Shown here: positions 1-12,900 of the stretch, piece after piece | Numbering within the stretch: the first letter of the stretch is position 1 | How the letters are laid out: each line of letters begins with the position of its first letter | Assembly (NCBI GenBank): GCA_018257865.1 | Contig: JAEUBA010000067.1 | Span: 1 to 64,000 of the forward strand | Length of the DNA: 64,000 bases | Origin: Stereocaulon alpinum | Taxonomy: Eukaryota; Ascomycota; Lecanoromycetes; Lecanorales; Stereocaulaceae | Direction of reading: 5' to 3' | Made by a program: the position numbers and the translations under genes | The notes under the pieces: generated by a model | Databases searched by the model: none | The model's input: only the letters and a program-made list of their open reading frames with translations | Told to the model about the DNA's origin: nothing

Positions 1-421
1 TAGAGGTTACGTAGTAGAATTATAGTAAGGTAGATAATAAGGCGTTAGCTAGCGCGTTAAATTATTAGCGACTACGTTAGTACCTCCTTCTTACCTTTAT
101 TATTATAAGCTTAGACGACTAGTTTAGACTTTTCGAATAGTATAGCGCTATCCTACTTAATATTATTAACGAATCAGCAGCTAAAGATATAAGTATTTAG
201 CGGTATATCCTACTTACTAATAATCTTAAAGACTCCTTTAGTAATAAGGCTGTTAATTTCCTTTCAGCGAGAGTTAATAAATAGGCTATTTAATAACTAA
301 ATAGCGCCTTCTAATCAGAGCTTTATTAATAGCTTAATATCTAATTACTCCTTATTAGTAAGGTGGGCGTAGCGGGTAGGTAGGTATCGCTATCACTACG
401 GGTTCTAGCGTATAGCAGTAG

Positions 422-776
422 TGTTACGGGTAACCCCGCAAGGTCACGGGCAAGGCACGTGATAGGGTTAGTAGGTAAAGGACACTTAGGAGAGGACCTA
501 GTAATATAGGTAATCTAGGGTATATTAGGTAGATCATAGAGTGATATAGTAGATATAGGGCTAAATCACCCGGATTATATCAGGTCTTAGTATAATTAAT
601 AGTGAATATATAAGGAAGGGGTTTTCCTTTAGTAGAATAATTCTTTCTTTATATTTAACTTATATAATAGAGAGGAGTCTTAGCTAAAGATAATTTAATA
701 ACTATCTATCTCTATTACCTTCTAGTACTTAATATACTATATAATTTACCCGCAGGAGTTAAACTACCCCGTTATA
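422..776 (+). repeat. 5' LTR of gypsy element
   Basis: This 355-bp LTR starts tgttacggg and ends gttata (ancestral gttaca). It pairs with 6625-6979 over its whole length. Confidence 0.95.
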
Positions 777-3279
777 CTTTAAATACTATACTTTAGACTA
801 TATAGTATAAGCACTTCCGGTTCTACCTTAGGGGAGAGACGGCGCGTTATATCTAAAGTAATAAGTAGATTTAAGGGGAAGGAGGTAGCTCCTATTCCTA
901 AGGATAGAATTACTATTAGCGAAGGAGGAATAAAGTTACCTACCCCTACTAAGTTCTCTAGTAGGAAGGGAGGATTAAATACGTTTCTCCGATAAATCGA
1001 CCTATATATAGTATTTAATATATTAAGCTTCTATACTATAAAGGCTAGGAATATATTTTACTTATTATACTTAGAAGGTAATATAGTAGTAGTACTTTAA
1101 CCTTAGTTAGAAGAATATCTCTTAATCTAAAACCTTAATACTATAGAGGATAACTCTTTAAAGATTATCTTTAATAAAATATATATTAGGAACCTATTAA
1201 GGTTCTATTTTAGGGATAGTACTAAAGAGAGAAGGCTAAAATAAAAGCTTATAAATCTCTAGTAGAAGGGACCCGCGATAGAATATATAGCGTAATTTAG
1301 AGGAATTACCTATTAACTTAAGTAGTCGGAAGACGCTTAAGCCGCTATATATTAAAAAGGACTAAAGGATAAGGTTAAGGATAAGCTTACCCGTTCTAAT
1401 AATATTAGAAACTTTATATAATTAGTATCTAAGGTCTATTCTATCGATAATAGGCTATATAAAAGAAAGATAGAATAGAAGACTTTAGGTCTAGTTACTA
1501 AGTTTAGGAGAAAGGAAAATATTTCGGCTATAAAAGCGAAATTCTCTAGGAAACCTTATAAGGGAAAGAAGTAGAAGAAGGACCTATCTAATATAGAATA
1601 CTATAGATACTATAAGAAAGGATACTACTAAAATAAGTATCCTTAATAAGAATAGGTAGTTATAGTAGGGGATATAAACCCTAACTATAATAGATAGGAG
1701 CAGCTAGAACGACTAGTATAATTAACTAATAAGGAGTATAATTACTTAAGTTAGACGGCTTACTATAATAATTTATACTAAATATATCTTAGTAAAAAGG
1801 ACGGATTAGGATAGTACCCTTAGAGGCTAAGATACTAAGTATCTATAGTAAATAGTAAAGAATACTTTAGTAAGGATTAAGTTAATAATCCCCGCTAGGA
1901 ACTATCCTCTAGAAGCGAGTTAGGAGAGCTTATAGAGGGAGAAGCCTTATTAGATAATAAAACCCTTAATAGAATTAAGGCTTTAAGGCTAGATACCTAA
2001 AGGACTTAAGAAGAACTACTAGAATCCTATTAATAGCGACTAGAGTACGCAGAATAGTAAGTAACTAATCTTTATAATAAGCTAGATAAAGCTGACGGAT
2101 ACGTAAAGAAGGTTACGTCGGAGTTTCTAATATAAGTATTAATAGTATTAATAAGTTATAAGGAAAGAGAAAACCTCGCGAAATATAGGAATAGGCTAGC
2201 GTTAATTATTAAATTTATAGAATTCTTCTAGAAAATAACTAAAGCGGGAATAAAGGAAGGACTTAAAGTATTTAAGACCTTAGTAGCCCGGAAGATTTAG
2301 GAAGTATTATAAGGGGATAAGTATATAGATTTAAAGAATATAATCTACTAAAGAGTTCCTCTAGGATTAAGATTCTTAAAGGACGGGAGTATTTTATTAC
2401 CTAACTAGAGACTTATTCCGTATAAAGTCTAACTAACTATATAAGCCTTAGAATAAAAAGTTAAGAGTCTCCTAAAATATAAGGAAAAGATTCCTATCGA
2501 CTAGTTTATTAGAGACGAGGCTGAGCTATACGCTCTAGTTATAAAATACTCGTCCTTAAAAAACTAGGAAGTTCCTTAGTAAATAGGCCGCTTAGAGGAA
2601 CTAGCTAAAAGGTCGAATAAGTTACCTTAGCCGAATTATATAATAATATTAGGTTCCGGTTTTAAGCTAAAGTTAATAATATTCTAGTAAGGGTTATTAT
2701 TAATAGTAGATTAAGTAAAGATTTAATTAAACTAAGTTTTATAAGGAAATATAATTTACTTATATAAAAACGTAAGCTATACGCGTTAACGAACTTCGAT
2801 AGATTAATAATAGGAACTATTAACAGAAGTACTAAAATACTTAACCTAAGGATAAGATAAAGATATAAGAAGTATACCTTTAATTTAGTATTAGGAGGGG
2901 TTAATAATATTACCCTAGGAATCCTATAGCTAAAGGAAGCTAACCTATTAATAAGATAGGGTTCTTAGAATATTATATTTATAAATAGTATACTAAATAG
3001 GGTTCTACTAATCTAAGAATATAAATCTCTCTCAGTAGTAGTATAAACCTAGGAGGAGATAAAGAACGATTTTAAGTTAGGAAACGTTATAATATTATAG
3101 AGTTAAGTTAGACTTATAAGCGAGACTACTACTATAAAAATCCTAAATAAATACGTAGAATTCGGAACCCTATTCTAAGAAGAAGGTATTAATAAAGCCC
3201 TTCCTAAGTACTAACTATAGGACTATAAGATTAAGCTAATCCTAGGTAAAGAATCTATAAAGAAGCTAATATACCTACT

Positions 3280-6085
3280 ATTATAAGATAAAGCTATTAC
3301 TCTTACGAAGTATATCGAAGAAAATAAACGGAAGGGGTTTATTTAAAAATCTTAATTACCTATAGGATATCCTATCCTATTTATACCTAAACTAAGTAGA
3401 GAATTACGTCTATATATAGATTATAGAGTACTTAATAATATAACTATAAAGAATAGCTATCCCTTACTATTAATAGGAGAACTCTAAGATAAGCTCTAAG
3501 GTAAGAAATAGTTTACTAAGTTTAATATTCTAGGAGTATTTAACTAAATATATATAAAGAAAGGCGATAAGTAGAAAATAGCTTTCTATATAAGATAGGG
3601 TCTCTACGAATACCTTATAATACTATTCGGATTAACGAATACGCCTATAACGTTTTAGGTATTTATTAATAATATCCTAAAAGAATATTTAGACGACTTT
3701 GTCCTAGTATATATTAATAATATACTTATATACTTAGATACGTATAATAAATACGTTAAGTAAGTATAAAAGGTACTAAGGAAACTCGAATAAGCGGGGC
3801 TACGCTTAAAGTTATTAAAGTACGAATTTTACTAGAAAAGAGTTAAATTTCTAGGGTTTATTATCTCTAACTAAGGGCTAGAGATAGACTTAGAAAAGGT
3901 AAAAAGTATAGTTAAGTAGCCTATACCTACGAATAAGAAAGAAGTATAATTATTTCTTAGTTTTGCGAATTTCTATTAAAAGTTTATCTATAGATATTTA
4001 AAAACTGCTATACCTCTTACTAGCTTAACCTGTAACGAAGTATCGTTTATATAGTTAAAGGAAGTAGAGGTATCCTTTAGGACTCTTTAGAAATAGTTCG
4101 CTTCCAGTCTAATATTATATTAGTTCGACTTAGAGTTGCTTATTCGCCTCTATACTAATACCTCTAATAGAGTAATTAGAGTAGTAATTAGCTAACTATC
4201 TACGAATAATAGCCCTAATACGGGAAAAATAGGGAAAATAGGTATTACTTATTATTAGTACCCTATAGCCTTCTATAGTAGGAAGTTACTAGACGCTAAA
4301 ACTAGATATCTAATATATAATAAGGAATTACTTGCTATTATAGATATATTTCGTATTTGGAAGGTTTATCTAAAAGGAACTAAGTACTAGGTTTAGGTCT
4401 TAATAGATTATAAGAACTTAACGTTCTTTCTATTAACTAAGGAGCTTAATAGACGTCTAGCTTAGTAGTATAAAGAGTTATCTATATTTAATTTTAGAAT
4501 CGAATATATTAAGGGTAGCGAGAATAATACTGCAGACGTACTTAGTAGGAGAACTAATTATATATTAAACGTTTAGTAGAGTTCTAGAACGGTTCTAACG
4601 CGTTATAAGGATAGATTATTATAACCTAATATAACTAGACTATATATAGTAGTAATAATAACTATTAATAGTAAAGATTTAACTAAGAGGATACTAGAAG
4701 ACTTATTAAAGGATAAAGTTACTACCGAAATCTATAAAGACGTTAATAGCTATAACTTATTCGAAAAAACAGATCTAAGCCTACTAACCTTTTAAGAATA
4801 GATTTATATCCCTATAGGTACTTAAGGAGAAATTTTTAGGATTTACTATAAAGCTAAGAGCTCCGGTAGGTATTAGGGAATTAAGAAAATACTTAAGAAG
4901 ATATCTCATAACTTCTATTTTCCCTAGATATAAAAATATATTAAGGATTATATTAATAAATATGATATATATATTAGGACGAAGTATTCCTAATATAAGC
5001 CGTATAGAGAGTTAAAATTACTAGTAATCCTAGATAGTCTATAGAAAAGTATTATATAGGATTTCGTTATTAAACTCCTAAAGTTAAAGGAACGACTAAT
5101 AGGTATATACTATAATATAATCTTAGTAATTAATAACTGATTAACTAAGATAGCGTATTTCGTACTATATAAGGAAGTATCGAACGCTGAGGATCTAGCG
5201 TACGCGTTCTTATAAATAGTAGTAGCTAACTATAGGCTTCCTAAAGAGATTATCTTAGATAGAGATAAGCTCTTCACCTCTAAGTTTTAGAGATTATTAA
5301 TAGATATAATAGGAATTAAGATAAAGATAAGTATAGTATTTTACCTATAAACGGATAGTTAGACGGAGAGAACTAACTAAATACTAGAATAATATCTTCG
5401 GTACTATATTAACTACTAATAAGACGACTAGGTATCCTACCTACTAGTAGCGCAGCTAGTATATAATAGATTAATATCTAACCTAATAGGTATAACACTA
5501 TTTTAAGCTAATTACGGATTCGAACTACGTATAACCTTATTACTAAAGGGGATCGAACTAAAGGCGTAAAAAGTAACTATTATTACTAACGAAATAGTAA
5601 GAATCTATTAAGAACTATAGAAGGACTTATAGTTCCTAAGTAACCGCTTAGCGATATATTATAATTAAAAACGTTCGAAAGGTCCGAATATTTCTAAAGG
5701 GGATAGGGTATATCTCCTTCGTAGGAATTTTAAAACTAATAGGCCTAGTAATAAGCTTAATTATATAAAGCTAGGACCGTTCCTTATAAGGGAATATAAA
5801 GGGGATATAAACTATATACTAGACCTCCTATAACTAATAAGGAAGTACCTAGTATTCTATATATTACTACTTAAGAAAGTAGACCCCGAAATACCGCTAA
5901 GGACCTCACCGTTACTCCTAGATTAGGATAATAAGGAGTACGATATTAAGGAAATTCTAGATTATTAGGTAATTAAGGGAAGAAAGAGGTATCTAATAAA
6001 GTAGTTAGATTATAACTAATTAGAGAATATATAGGAGTTACTATCTACACTTAACTACCCTAAGAAGCTAGAGTAGTTTTAGAAA
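3280..6085 (+). pseudogene. Gypsy pol remnant: RT, RNase H, integrase, chromodomain
   Basis: Translating through the stops recovers the RT core, with a recognisable LDDFVLVYINN-type catalytic stretch at about 3690-3730 (the second Asp pair has become Asn-Asn). RNase H follows, ending in an ADVLSRR-like motif at about 4535-4560. Next is an integrase core with readable D and ETD/QTERTNQ-like segments at about 5240-5400. The C-terminal chromodomain begins YDIKEILDYQVIKGRKRYLI at about 5940. In other chromoviruses this domain steers integration towards heterochromatin, which fits a landing inside another transposon. The frame is broken by very many TAA and TAG codons, so this is a fossil. Gag upstream (about 780-1700) is equally broken. 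Confidence 0.88.
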
Positions 6086-6624
6086 TAAAATCCGCAGTTA
6101 GGGGATCCTACTTAGAAAAGTTAATCTTACTTATATTAAAGGACGGGAGGTTATTTAGGACTTTAGAAGTAGTAGCTTCCTTCTCCCTCTCCTCCTCCTT
6201 TTCTAAGAACTTAATATTCCTTACCTCTTACTAAACTATCTTTACTTAGTCTACTTCTATCCTTTAAATTTATTTCTATAGGCGAGAAAGCTTTACGAAA
6301 GCTTTATCCTCCTTACTATATAATTTTATATACTATTCCTCTATCCGTTTCTACTTAGGAACGTTAAGTAGAGATAGCTTATACTTAGTACTACTATAAA
6401 TATACTTAACGTATTAGTCGGATACTTCCCCTATATAATATAGGAGACCTAAGTCTATATACTATAAATAGAAGCGTTTCGATAAAGAAGCTATCCTAAG
6501 TTTTAGAACTAACTAATAATAATAAGTAAGGGAGTTCGTTAGTTTCTTAATCCTTAGTATAAGGAAAGAAATACTTAGGTTATTAAGTTACTTTTAGGAC
6601 GAAAATAACTAAATAAGGGGATTA

Positions 6625-6979
6625 TATTACGGGTAACCCCGTAAGGTTATAGGTAAGGTATATAATAGGGTTAGTAGGTAAAGGATACTTAGGAGAGGAC
6701 CTAGTAATATAGGTAATTTAGGGTATATTAGGTAGATTATAGAGTGATATAGTAGATATAGGGCTAGATTACCCAGATTATATCAGGTCTTAGTATAATT
6801 AATAGTGAATATATAAGGAAGGGGTTTTCCTTTAGTAGAATAATTCTTTCTTTATATTTAACTTATATAATAGAGAGGAGTCTTAGCTAAAGATAATTTA
6901 ACGACTATCTATCTCTATTACCTTCTAGTGCTTAATACACTGTATAATTTACCCGCAGGAGTTAAACTACCCCGTTACA
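6625..6979 (+). repeat. 3' LTR of gypsy element
   Basis: This 355-bp LTR starts tattacggg, a G-to-A change of the canonical TG start, and ends gttaca. It is followed directly by the agtag duplication. Confidence 0.95.
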
Positions 6980-9496
6980 AGTAGCTTCTTCGGTCGGAAG
7001 ATCTATTTCAGCTATAGGAGGCGTTAGTAATTAATTAGTCGATTTAACTAAGTACGGCTTAACTAAGGTAATTCGAAACGTTATAGGGCTATTACTAAGT
7101 TTAACTATATAGGCTTATTCTTCTATAGCGAGTAATTAGTAGGGCCCTTTCTATCCTTTACCTTTTCGCTAAACTAGGATATTACTACTAATAGGAGCGT
7201 CTAGTATAGAGTCGCTTTATAGACCGTTACGGTAGCGTAAGGCTTCAGTAACGTCTCTTTTTACTAATAATTCTAACGCTTCTTTTATTACGCGTTTAAT
7301 AGCCTTACCTCTCTCCGTAATTAATAGGTGTATAGGGTCTAATTTAGTAAGCTTTAGAAATATACTAAATAGAAGTAGTATAGGAGTTAGCCTATTAGGT
7401 CTAGCTATATTATTAATTACCTTAATAGCGATTTATAAGACGAATTACTTACCTAGTAATAGTAGGTCTTTTTAGATAATATTATAAGCACGCCTAAGAG
7501 GTACGTAGTAGTATTTAACTAGACTAATTAAGTAGTATACTTTAATTAGGACGTATTTTAACTTAATTACTATTCCCTTTACCTTAGAGGCGAATTCGGT
7601 ACTAATAAATTACTTACTAGCGTCGTAGACTAGTATATCTAGTAGTCTAATATAAGTATCGATCTAGTAGGCCCTTAGCGTATCCTAGACCGTCTCCGCT
7701 AAAATATCTTTTAGAAAGCGGGCGGTTTAGAAGTATATAGCCTCGTCGATAGTATATAGGACTAGGGCCGTAGGGCTATTAAGATATATAATATTAATTA
7801 TTACTAAATAATTAAATTATAGGTCGTTTTTAATAGTAAATTTAAACCTTCCTAGCGATCTACTATATTTCTAGCAAGTCGAGTAGAACTTACCTAGTCG
7901 ATTAATAGCGTCCTAGTTAAAATAGTAGCTAGAGCGCTTTAGCAAGCGTACTAGGCGTATTATTAATAGATAGCTAAAGCGGCGGTATAGGCGTCGGAGA
8001 TCCTACTCTATTAATTAGCTACTTATAATACCGTTATTATTATAGGTGCTGATATAGGCGTAGGATAGCGATAATCCCTATATAAGGAATAGGTAACTAT
8101 ATAGCCTTATAATAGGGACTTACTTATTACCGCTAACTAAGTAGTTAGTTAGATTATTAAAATAAAAACCTGCCTAGTTAAGGTCTCGTAGGTAGAGAAG
8201 GAATAGCGTATTAGCGTTAATAATATAGAATTCGATAATACTAATTAGTAAAGTAACGGTAATAGTACCTTTTAATAAGGCTTCGCTAATACCGAATTTA
8301 AATCTAGCGCTACCAGCCTTATTAGTATTAATATTAACGTTTTACTTACGCCGCAGTGCTAAGTATTAGCTATATCCTACTAATAAGTTATAGGTAGCGC
8401 TAGTATTAATTATAAGGCCGTAGAAGTAGCTATCGCCGTATCTTTTTATAAGGCGGTAAGTTACTTCTCCTTAAATATTAATATTAATATTATCCTAGAT
8501 AGATAGCGCCTTAGTAACGGTATATAAAGTCGCCTAATTAGCTAGCTTTTAGTATATAGCCTTACCGTTAATAGCGCCTATAGATATTAGGAAAGATTTA
8601 TTATTATCTTAATTAGCTAGATTATTAGTAGTATCTTTAATAGTACTGCCTTCGCTATCTTCTTCTTTTTCGCCTTTAACGTTAGTAAGGTATTACTTAA
8701 AGCTACGTTAACATTCTTCCTTAGGGTAATTAGTTAACTAGTATCCTTCCTTCTTATAGATAAAGTATTACTTTTTATTCGTTAAATTACTAGAATTATT
8801 AGAGTTATATCTTAGCTTACTTAGATATCTTAATTAGCTATAACTACTAGATTTACGGTTTTAGTAGCGGCGGTTAGTATATATCGTTTTACTTAGCGAT
8901 ATAAGGCTGCGACGGTCTTATAAGGCTTTATATAGTATCTAGTAGTTTTTAGTAGACGATCTTATAGGTAGGTATAAACTTATAAGTAGTAATTATCTTC
9001 TAGTAGATAAAGCTATCCCTATAAAGGTTCTCGTCTAGGCTATATTATAGCTCTCTTAGTCTTAATATTATAGCGTCTAGGTACTCCGTTAGGGTCTTAT
9101 CTTTATTATAGTTAATAAATAGTTGTAAGGATATACTATTCTATTTATTAAGGCGGGTAATCTAGTATTCTCTTAAGTAAGTTATAGCGAGTCTAGGTTT
9201 ATTACTAAGAAGGAAGACTAGTTACTAAAGTAGAAATTAAGTATATCGCTACTAAGTATATACTAAAGAGCTATATAGAGCTTAGTTAATAGTATCCTAG
9301 CGTTAGAAGTAGTAGCTAAGAATATATTTAGCTTATAGTTAAAGGAGTTACTTCTTCTATTATACTTTATTTCTTCTATATAGAGCTTAGTTAATATAGT
9401 AAGCTCTTAGAAAAGGCCTTACTCTTAGTAATTAGCGATAGCGTTATAGATCTTAACGCCGTTAATTAGAGTAGTCCTAGTCGGTGTTTCGATTTT

Positions 9497-9640
9497 GAAT
9501 AAGGCAGGCGTGCTAGGTATATTAGAGATATTTCCTAAGGTAGGCGTGCTAGGTATATTAGAGTTACCTAAGGTAGGTATACTAGGCGTGTTGAAATTAT
9601 TTCCTAAGGCGGGCGTACTAGGTATATTAGAGTTACTAGT
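9497..9640 (-). repeat. Gag tandem repeat in copia A (about 4 units)
   Basis: Units of about 33-36 bp encode, on the minus strand, a repeated SN-T/I-PSTPTLGN-like peptide. The plus-strand open frame over 9495-9722 is an artefact of this repeat. Homologous arrays in other copies differ in unit number: E and B about 2, C and D about 3. Confidence 0.8.
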
Positions 9641-9668
9641 AAAGTTAGCGTTAGACTTCTTTACTAGC

Positions 9669-9876
9669 TATCGGAATAATATTACTCCGCTCCGCAATAA
9701 GCGGCTTGGCGCTAACTCCTAGATAAAACACCATAGCTTAGCTAGCTAGATTCAATCAATCCCTAGTTTACCAAGCCTAATAGACACCCTGCTAATCAGG
9801 TTGTCTGGGGTAGGTAATAGGGGATCAAGCAACCTTACTAATTAGTATAACCTAGCAGTAATAGGTTCTACCGATA
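9669..9876 (+). repeat. 5' LTR of copia E
   Basis: 208 bp, starting tatcgg (ancestral tgtcgg) and ending ccgata. It is the same length as the partner at 14855-15062. Confidence 0.94.
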
Positions 9877-9989
9877 CTAATTAGTTATCGACCTTAAATC
9901 AGCAAGGTAAAGAAAATTTTAACTATAATACTAAAACCTTACCTGTAATACCAAGCCTCCGCTGCAACGCCTAACCTTATAATAACGTA

Positions 9990-12900
9990 ACCAGCTATAC
10001 AAGGAGAAGACGAAGGAATAGCGATACCGTTAGGGATCGTCCTTAAGGACCCTAAAAAGTCCTTAGGTACTACCCTAGGGATATACGTTACCTAAGTAAT
10101 AAGCTACTACTAGAACTGCGAAGAAGAAGGGCGTAACCTATAGATCTACTTCCTCGAAGACTTTAATAATTAGGACGAAGCTATATTCGGTAAGGTGGAG
10201 AAACTACTACTACGAAACCTTAGGGAGCTACTTTTCAACCGCGGCGTCTTTATACCTAAGGACGGAACTTACGTCTATAAGCACCTAGCAAGGCTGGCAG
10301 TCTAACCATAGTCTAATTAGCCTACAGACGTACTAAAGCTAGTAAAGAAGTCTAACGCTAACTCTCCCAGCAACTCTAATATACCTAGCACGCCTACCTT
10401 AGGAAATATCTCTAATATACCTAGCACGCCTACCCCAGCTAAGATTGAGATACTAACTAGGACTAGTATATTATTCGATATAATACCCTTCTAAACGGCC
10501 CTAATTAATAGTTTTAAAATCTCTAACGCTATTACTAATTACTAGGAGTAAAACCTTTCTTAAGAACTCACCGTATTAACTAAGCTTTATACGGACGAAA
10601 TAAAATATAACGGAAGGAATAACTCCTTTAACTATAAGCTAAAGATCTTCTTAACTACCGCCTCTAACGTAGGGATACCGTCGACTAAGCTATATATAGC
10701 GTTTCAGTATATACTAGCTAGCGATATACTTAATTTCTACTTTAATAACTAATCTTCCTTTTTAGTAATAAACCTAGACTCGCTGCAGCTTACTTTTAAA
10801 GGAAACTTTAAAGGAAGAGAATACTAAATCGCCCGCCTTAATAAATAGAATAGCGTATCCTTATAACTATTTATTAACTATAATAAAGATAAGACCCTAA
10901 CGGAGTGCCTAAACGCTATAATATCGAGACTAAGAGAACTATAATATAGCTTAGATAAGAACCTTTATAGAGATAGCTTTATCTACTAAAAGATAATTAC
11001 TACTTATAAGTCTATACCTACCTGCGAGATCGTCTGTCGAAAACTACCGGATACTATACAAAACCTTATCTAAGACCTCCGATTATTAACAGCCTTACAA
11101 AACCGCCGCAGCGTCTTATCGCTAAGCGAAACAATATATATAGATCGTCGCTACTAAAACCGCGAATCTAGCAGTCGTAGCTAATCAAGATATCTAAGCA
11201 AGCTGAGATACAACTCTAATAATTCCAGCAATTCGACGAATAAAAAGCGATACTTTATCTGTAAAAAGGAAGGATACTAGTTAACTAATCACCCTAAGGA
11301 AGAACGCTAACGTAGCTTTAAGCAATACCTTACCGACGTTAAAGGCGAAAAAGAAGAAGATAGCGAAGGCAGTGCTATTAAAGATACTGCTAACGACCCA
11401 GCTAATTAAGATAACGATAAATCTTTCCTAATATCTATAGGTGCTATTAACGGCAAGGCTGTATACTAAAAGCTAGCTAATCAGGCGACTTTATATACCG
11501 TTACGAAGGCACTATCCATCTAGGATAATATTAATATCTAGGGAGAAGTACCTCACCGCCCCGCTAAAAGATACGGCGACAGCTACTTCTACGGCCTTAT
11601 AATCGATACAGGCGCTGCCTATAACTCCTTAGCAGGCTATAATTAATATCTAGCACTGCGGCGTAAGTAAGACGTTAATATTAACACCGATAAGGCTAGT
11701 AGCGCTAGATTTAAATTCGGTATTAGCGAAGCCTTATTAAAAGGCACCGTTACCGTTACTTTACTAATTAGTGTTATCGAATTCTATATTATCGACGCCG
11801 ATACACTATTCCTTCTCTGCCTGCGAGACCTTAACTAGGCAGGTTTTTATTTTAATAACCTTACTAATTACTTAGTTAGCGGTAATAGATAAGTTCCTAT
11901 CATAAGGCTATATAGTTACCCATTCCTCACTTAGGGGACCTCGTTGTCACACGCCTACATTAACACCTATACCAACGACAACGGTATTGCAAGCAGCTAA
12001 TTATCGGAGGAAGACCTCAGACGCCTATACCGCCGCTTCGGCCACCTATTAATAATACGCCTAGCACGCTTGCTAAAGCGCTTTAGCTACCGTTTCGACT
12101 AGGACGCTATTAATTAACTAGGTAAGTTCTACTTGACTTGCTAAAAATATAGAAGATCGCTAGGAAGGTTTAAATTCACTATTAAAAACAACCTATAATT
12201 TAATTACTCGGTGATAATTAATATTATATATCTTAATAGCCCTACGGCCCTAGTCCTATATATAGTCGATAAGGCTATACGCTTCCAAACCGCCCGCTTT
12301 CTAAAAGATATTTTAGCAGAAACGGTATAGGATATACTAAGGGCCTACTAGATTAATACTTATATTAGACTACTAGATATACTAGTCTATAACGCTAGCA
12401 AGTAATTTATTAGCACCGAATTCGCCTCTAAGGTAAAAGGGATAGCGATTGAATTAAAATACGTCCCTATTAAAGTATACTACTTAATTAGTTTAGTTGA
12501 ACGCTACTACGCACCTCTTAGGCGTGCTTATAATATTATCTGAGAAGACCTACTACTACTAGGTAAGTAATTCGTCTTATAAATCGCTATTAAGGTAATT
12601 AATAATATAGCTAGACCTAATAGGCTGACTCCTACGCTACTTCTATTTAGTACGTTTCTAAAGCTTACTAAATTAGACCCTATATACCTATTAATTACGG
12701 AGAGAGGTAAGGCTATTAAACGCGTAATAAAAGAAGCGTTAGAATTATTAGCTAAAAGAGACGTTACTGAAGCCTTACGCTACCGTAATAGTCTATAAAG
12801 CGACGCAATTCTAGACACTCCTATTAGCAGCAACGTCTTAGTATAGCGAAAAGGTAAAGGATAGAAAAGGCCCTACTAACTGCTCGCTATAGATAACTAA

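Larger units (their letters stand above)
422..6979 (+). mobile_element. Ty3/gypsy chromovirus-type retrotransposon, RIP-inactivated, nested in copia A
   Basis: The element is 6,558 bp with two 355-bp LTRs and a perfect 5-bp duplication agtag (417-421 and 6980-6984). The empty site can be read in copia B (about 21800) and D (about 37370), so the insertion into A is certain. Reading through stops gives, in order: a gag zinc knuckle with Cys changed to Tyr (about 1595-1650), reverse transcriptase (about 3280-3870), RNase H (about 4115-4560), a zinc-binding plus core integrase (about 4790-5560) and a chromodomain (about 5930-6085). The domain order RT-RH-IN-chromodomain is that of chromoviruses. 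Stops are spread throughout. Confidence 0.95.

Noticed and set aside
9495..9722. 75-codon plus-strand open frame with repeated GVLGILEL
   Set aside because: It is the antisense of the gag Pro-Ser-Thr repeat of copia A and runs on into the LTR of E, so it is not a gene.
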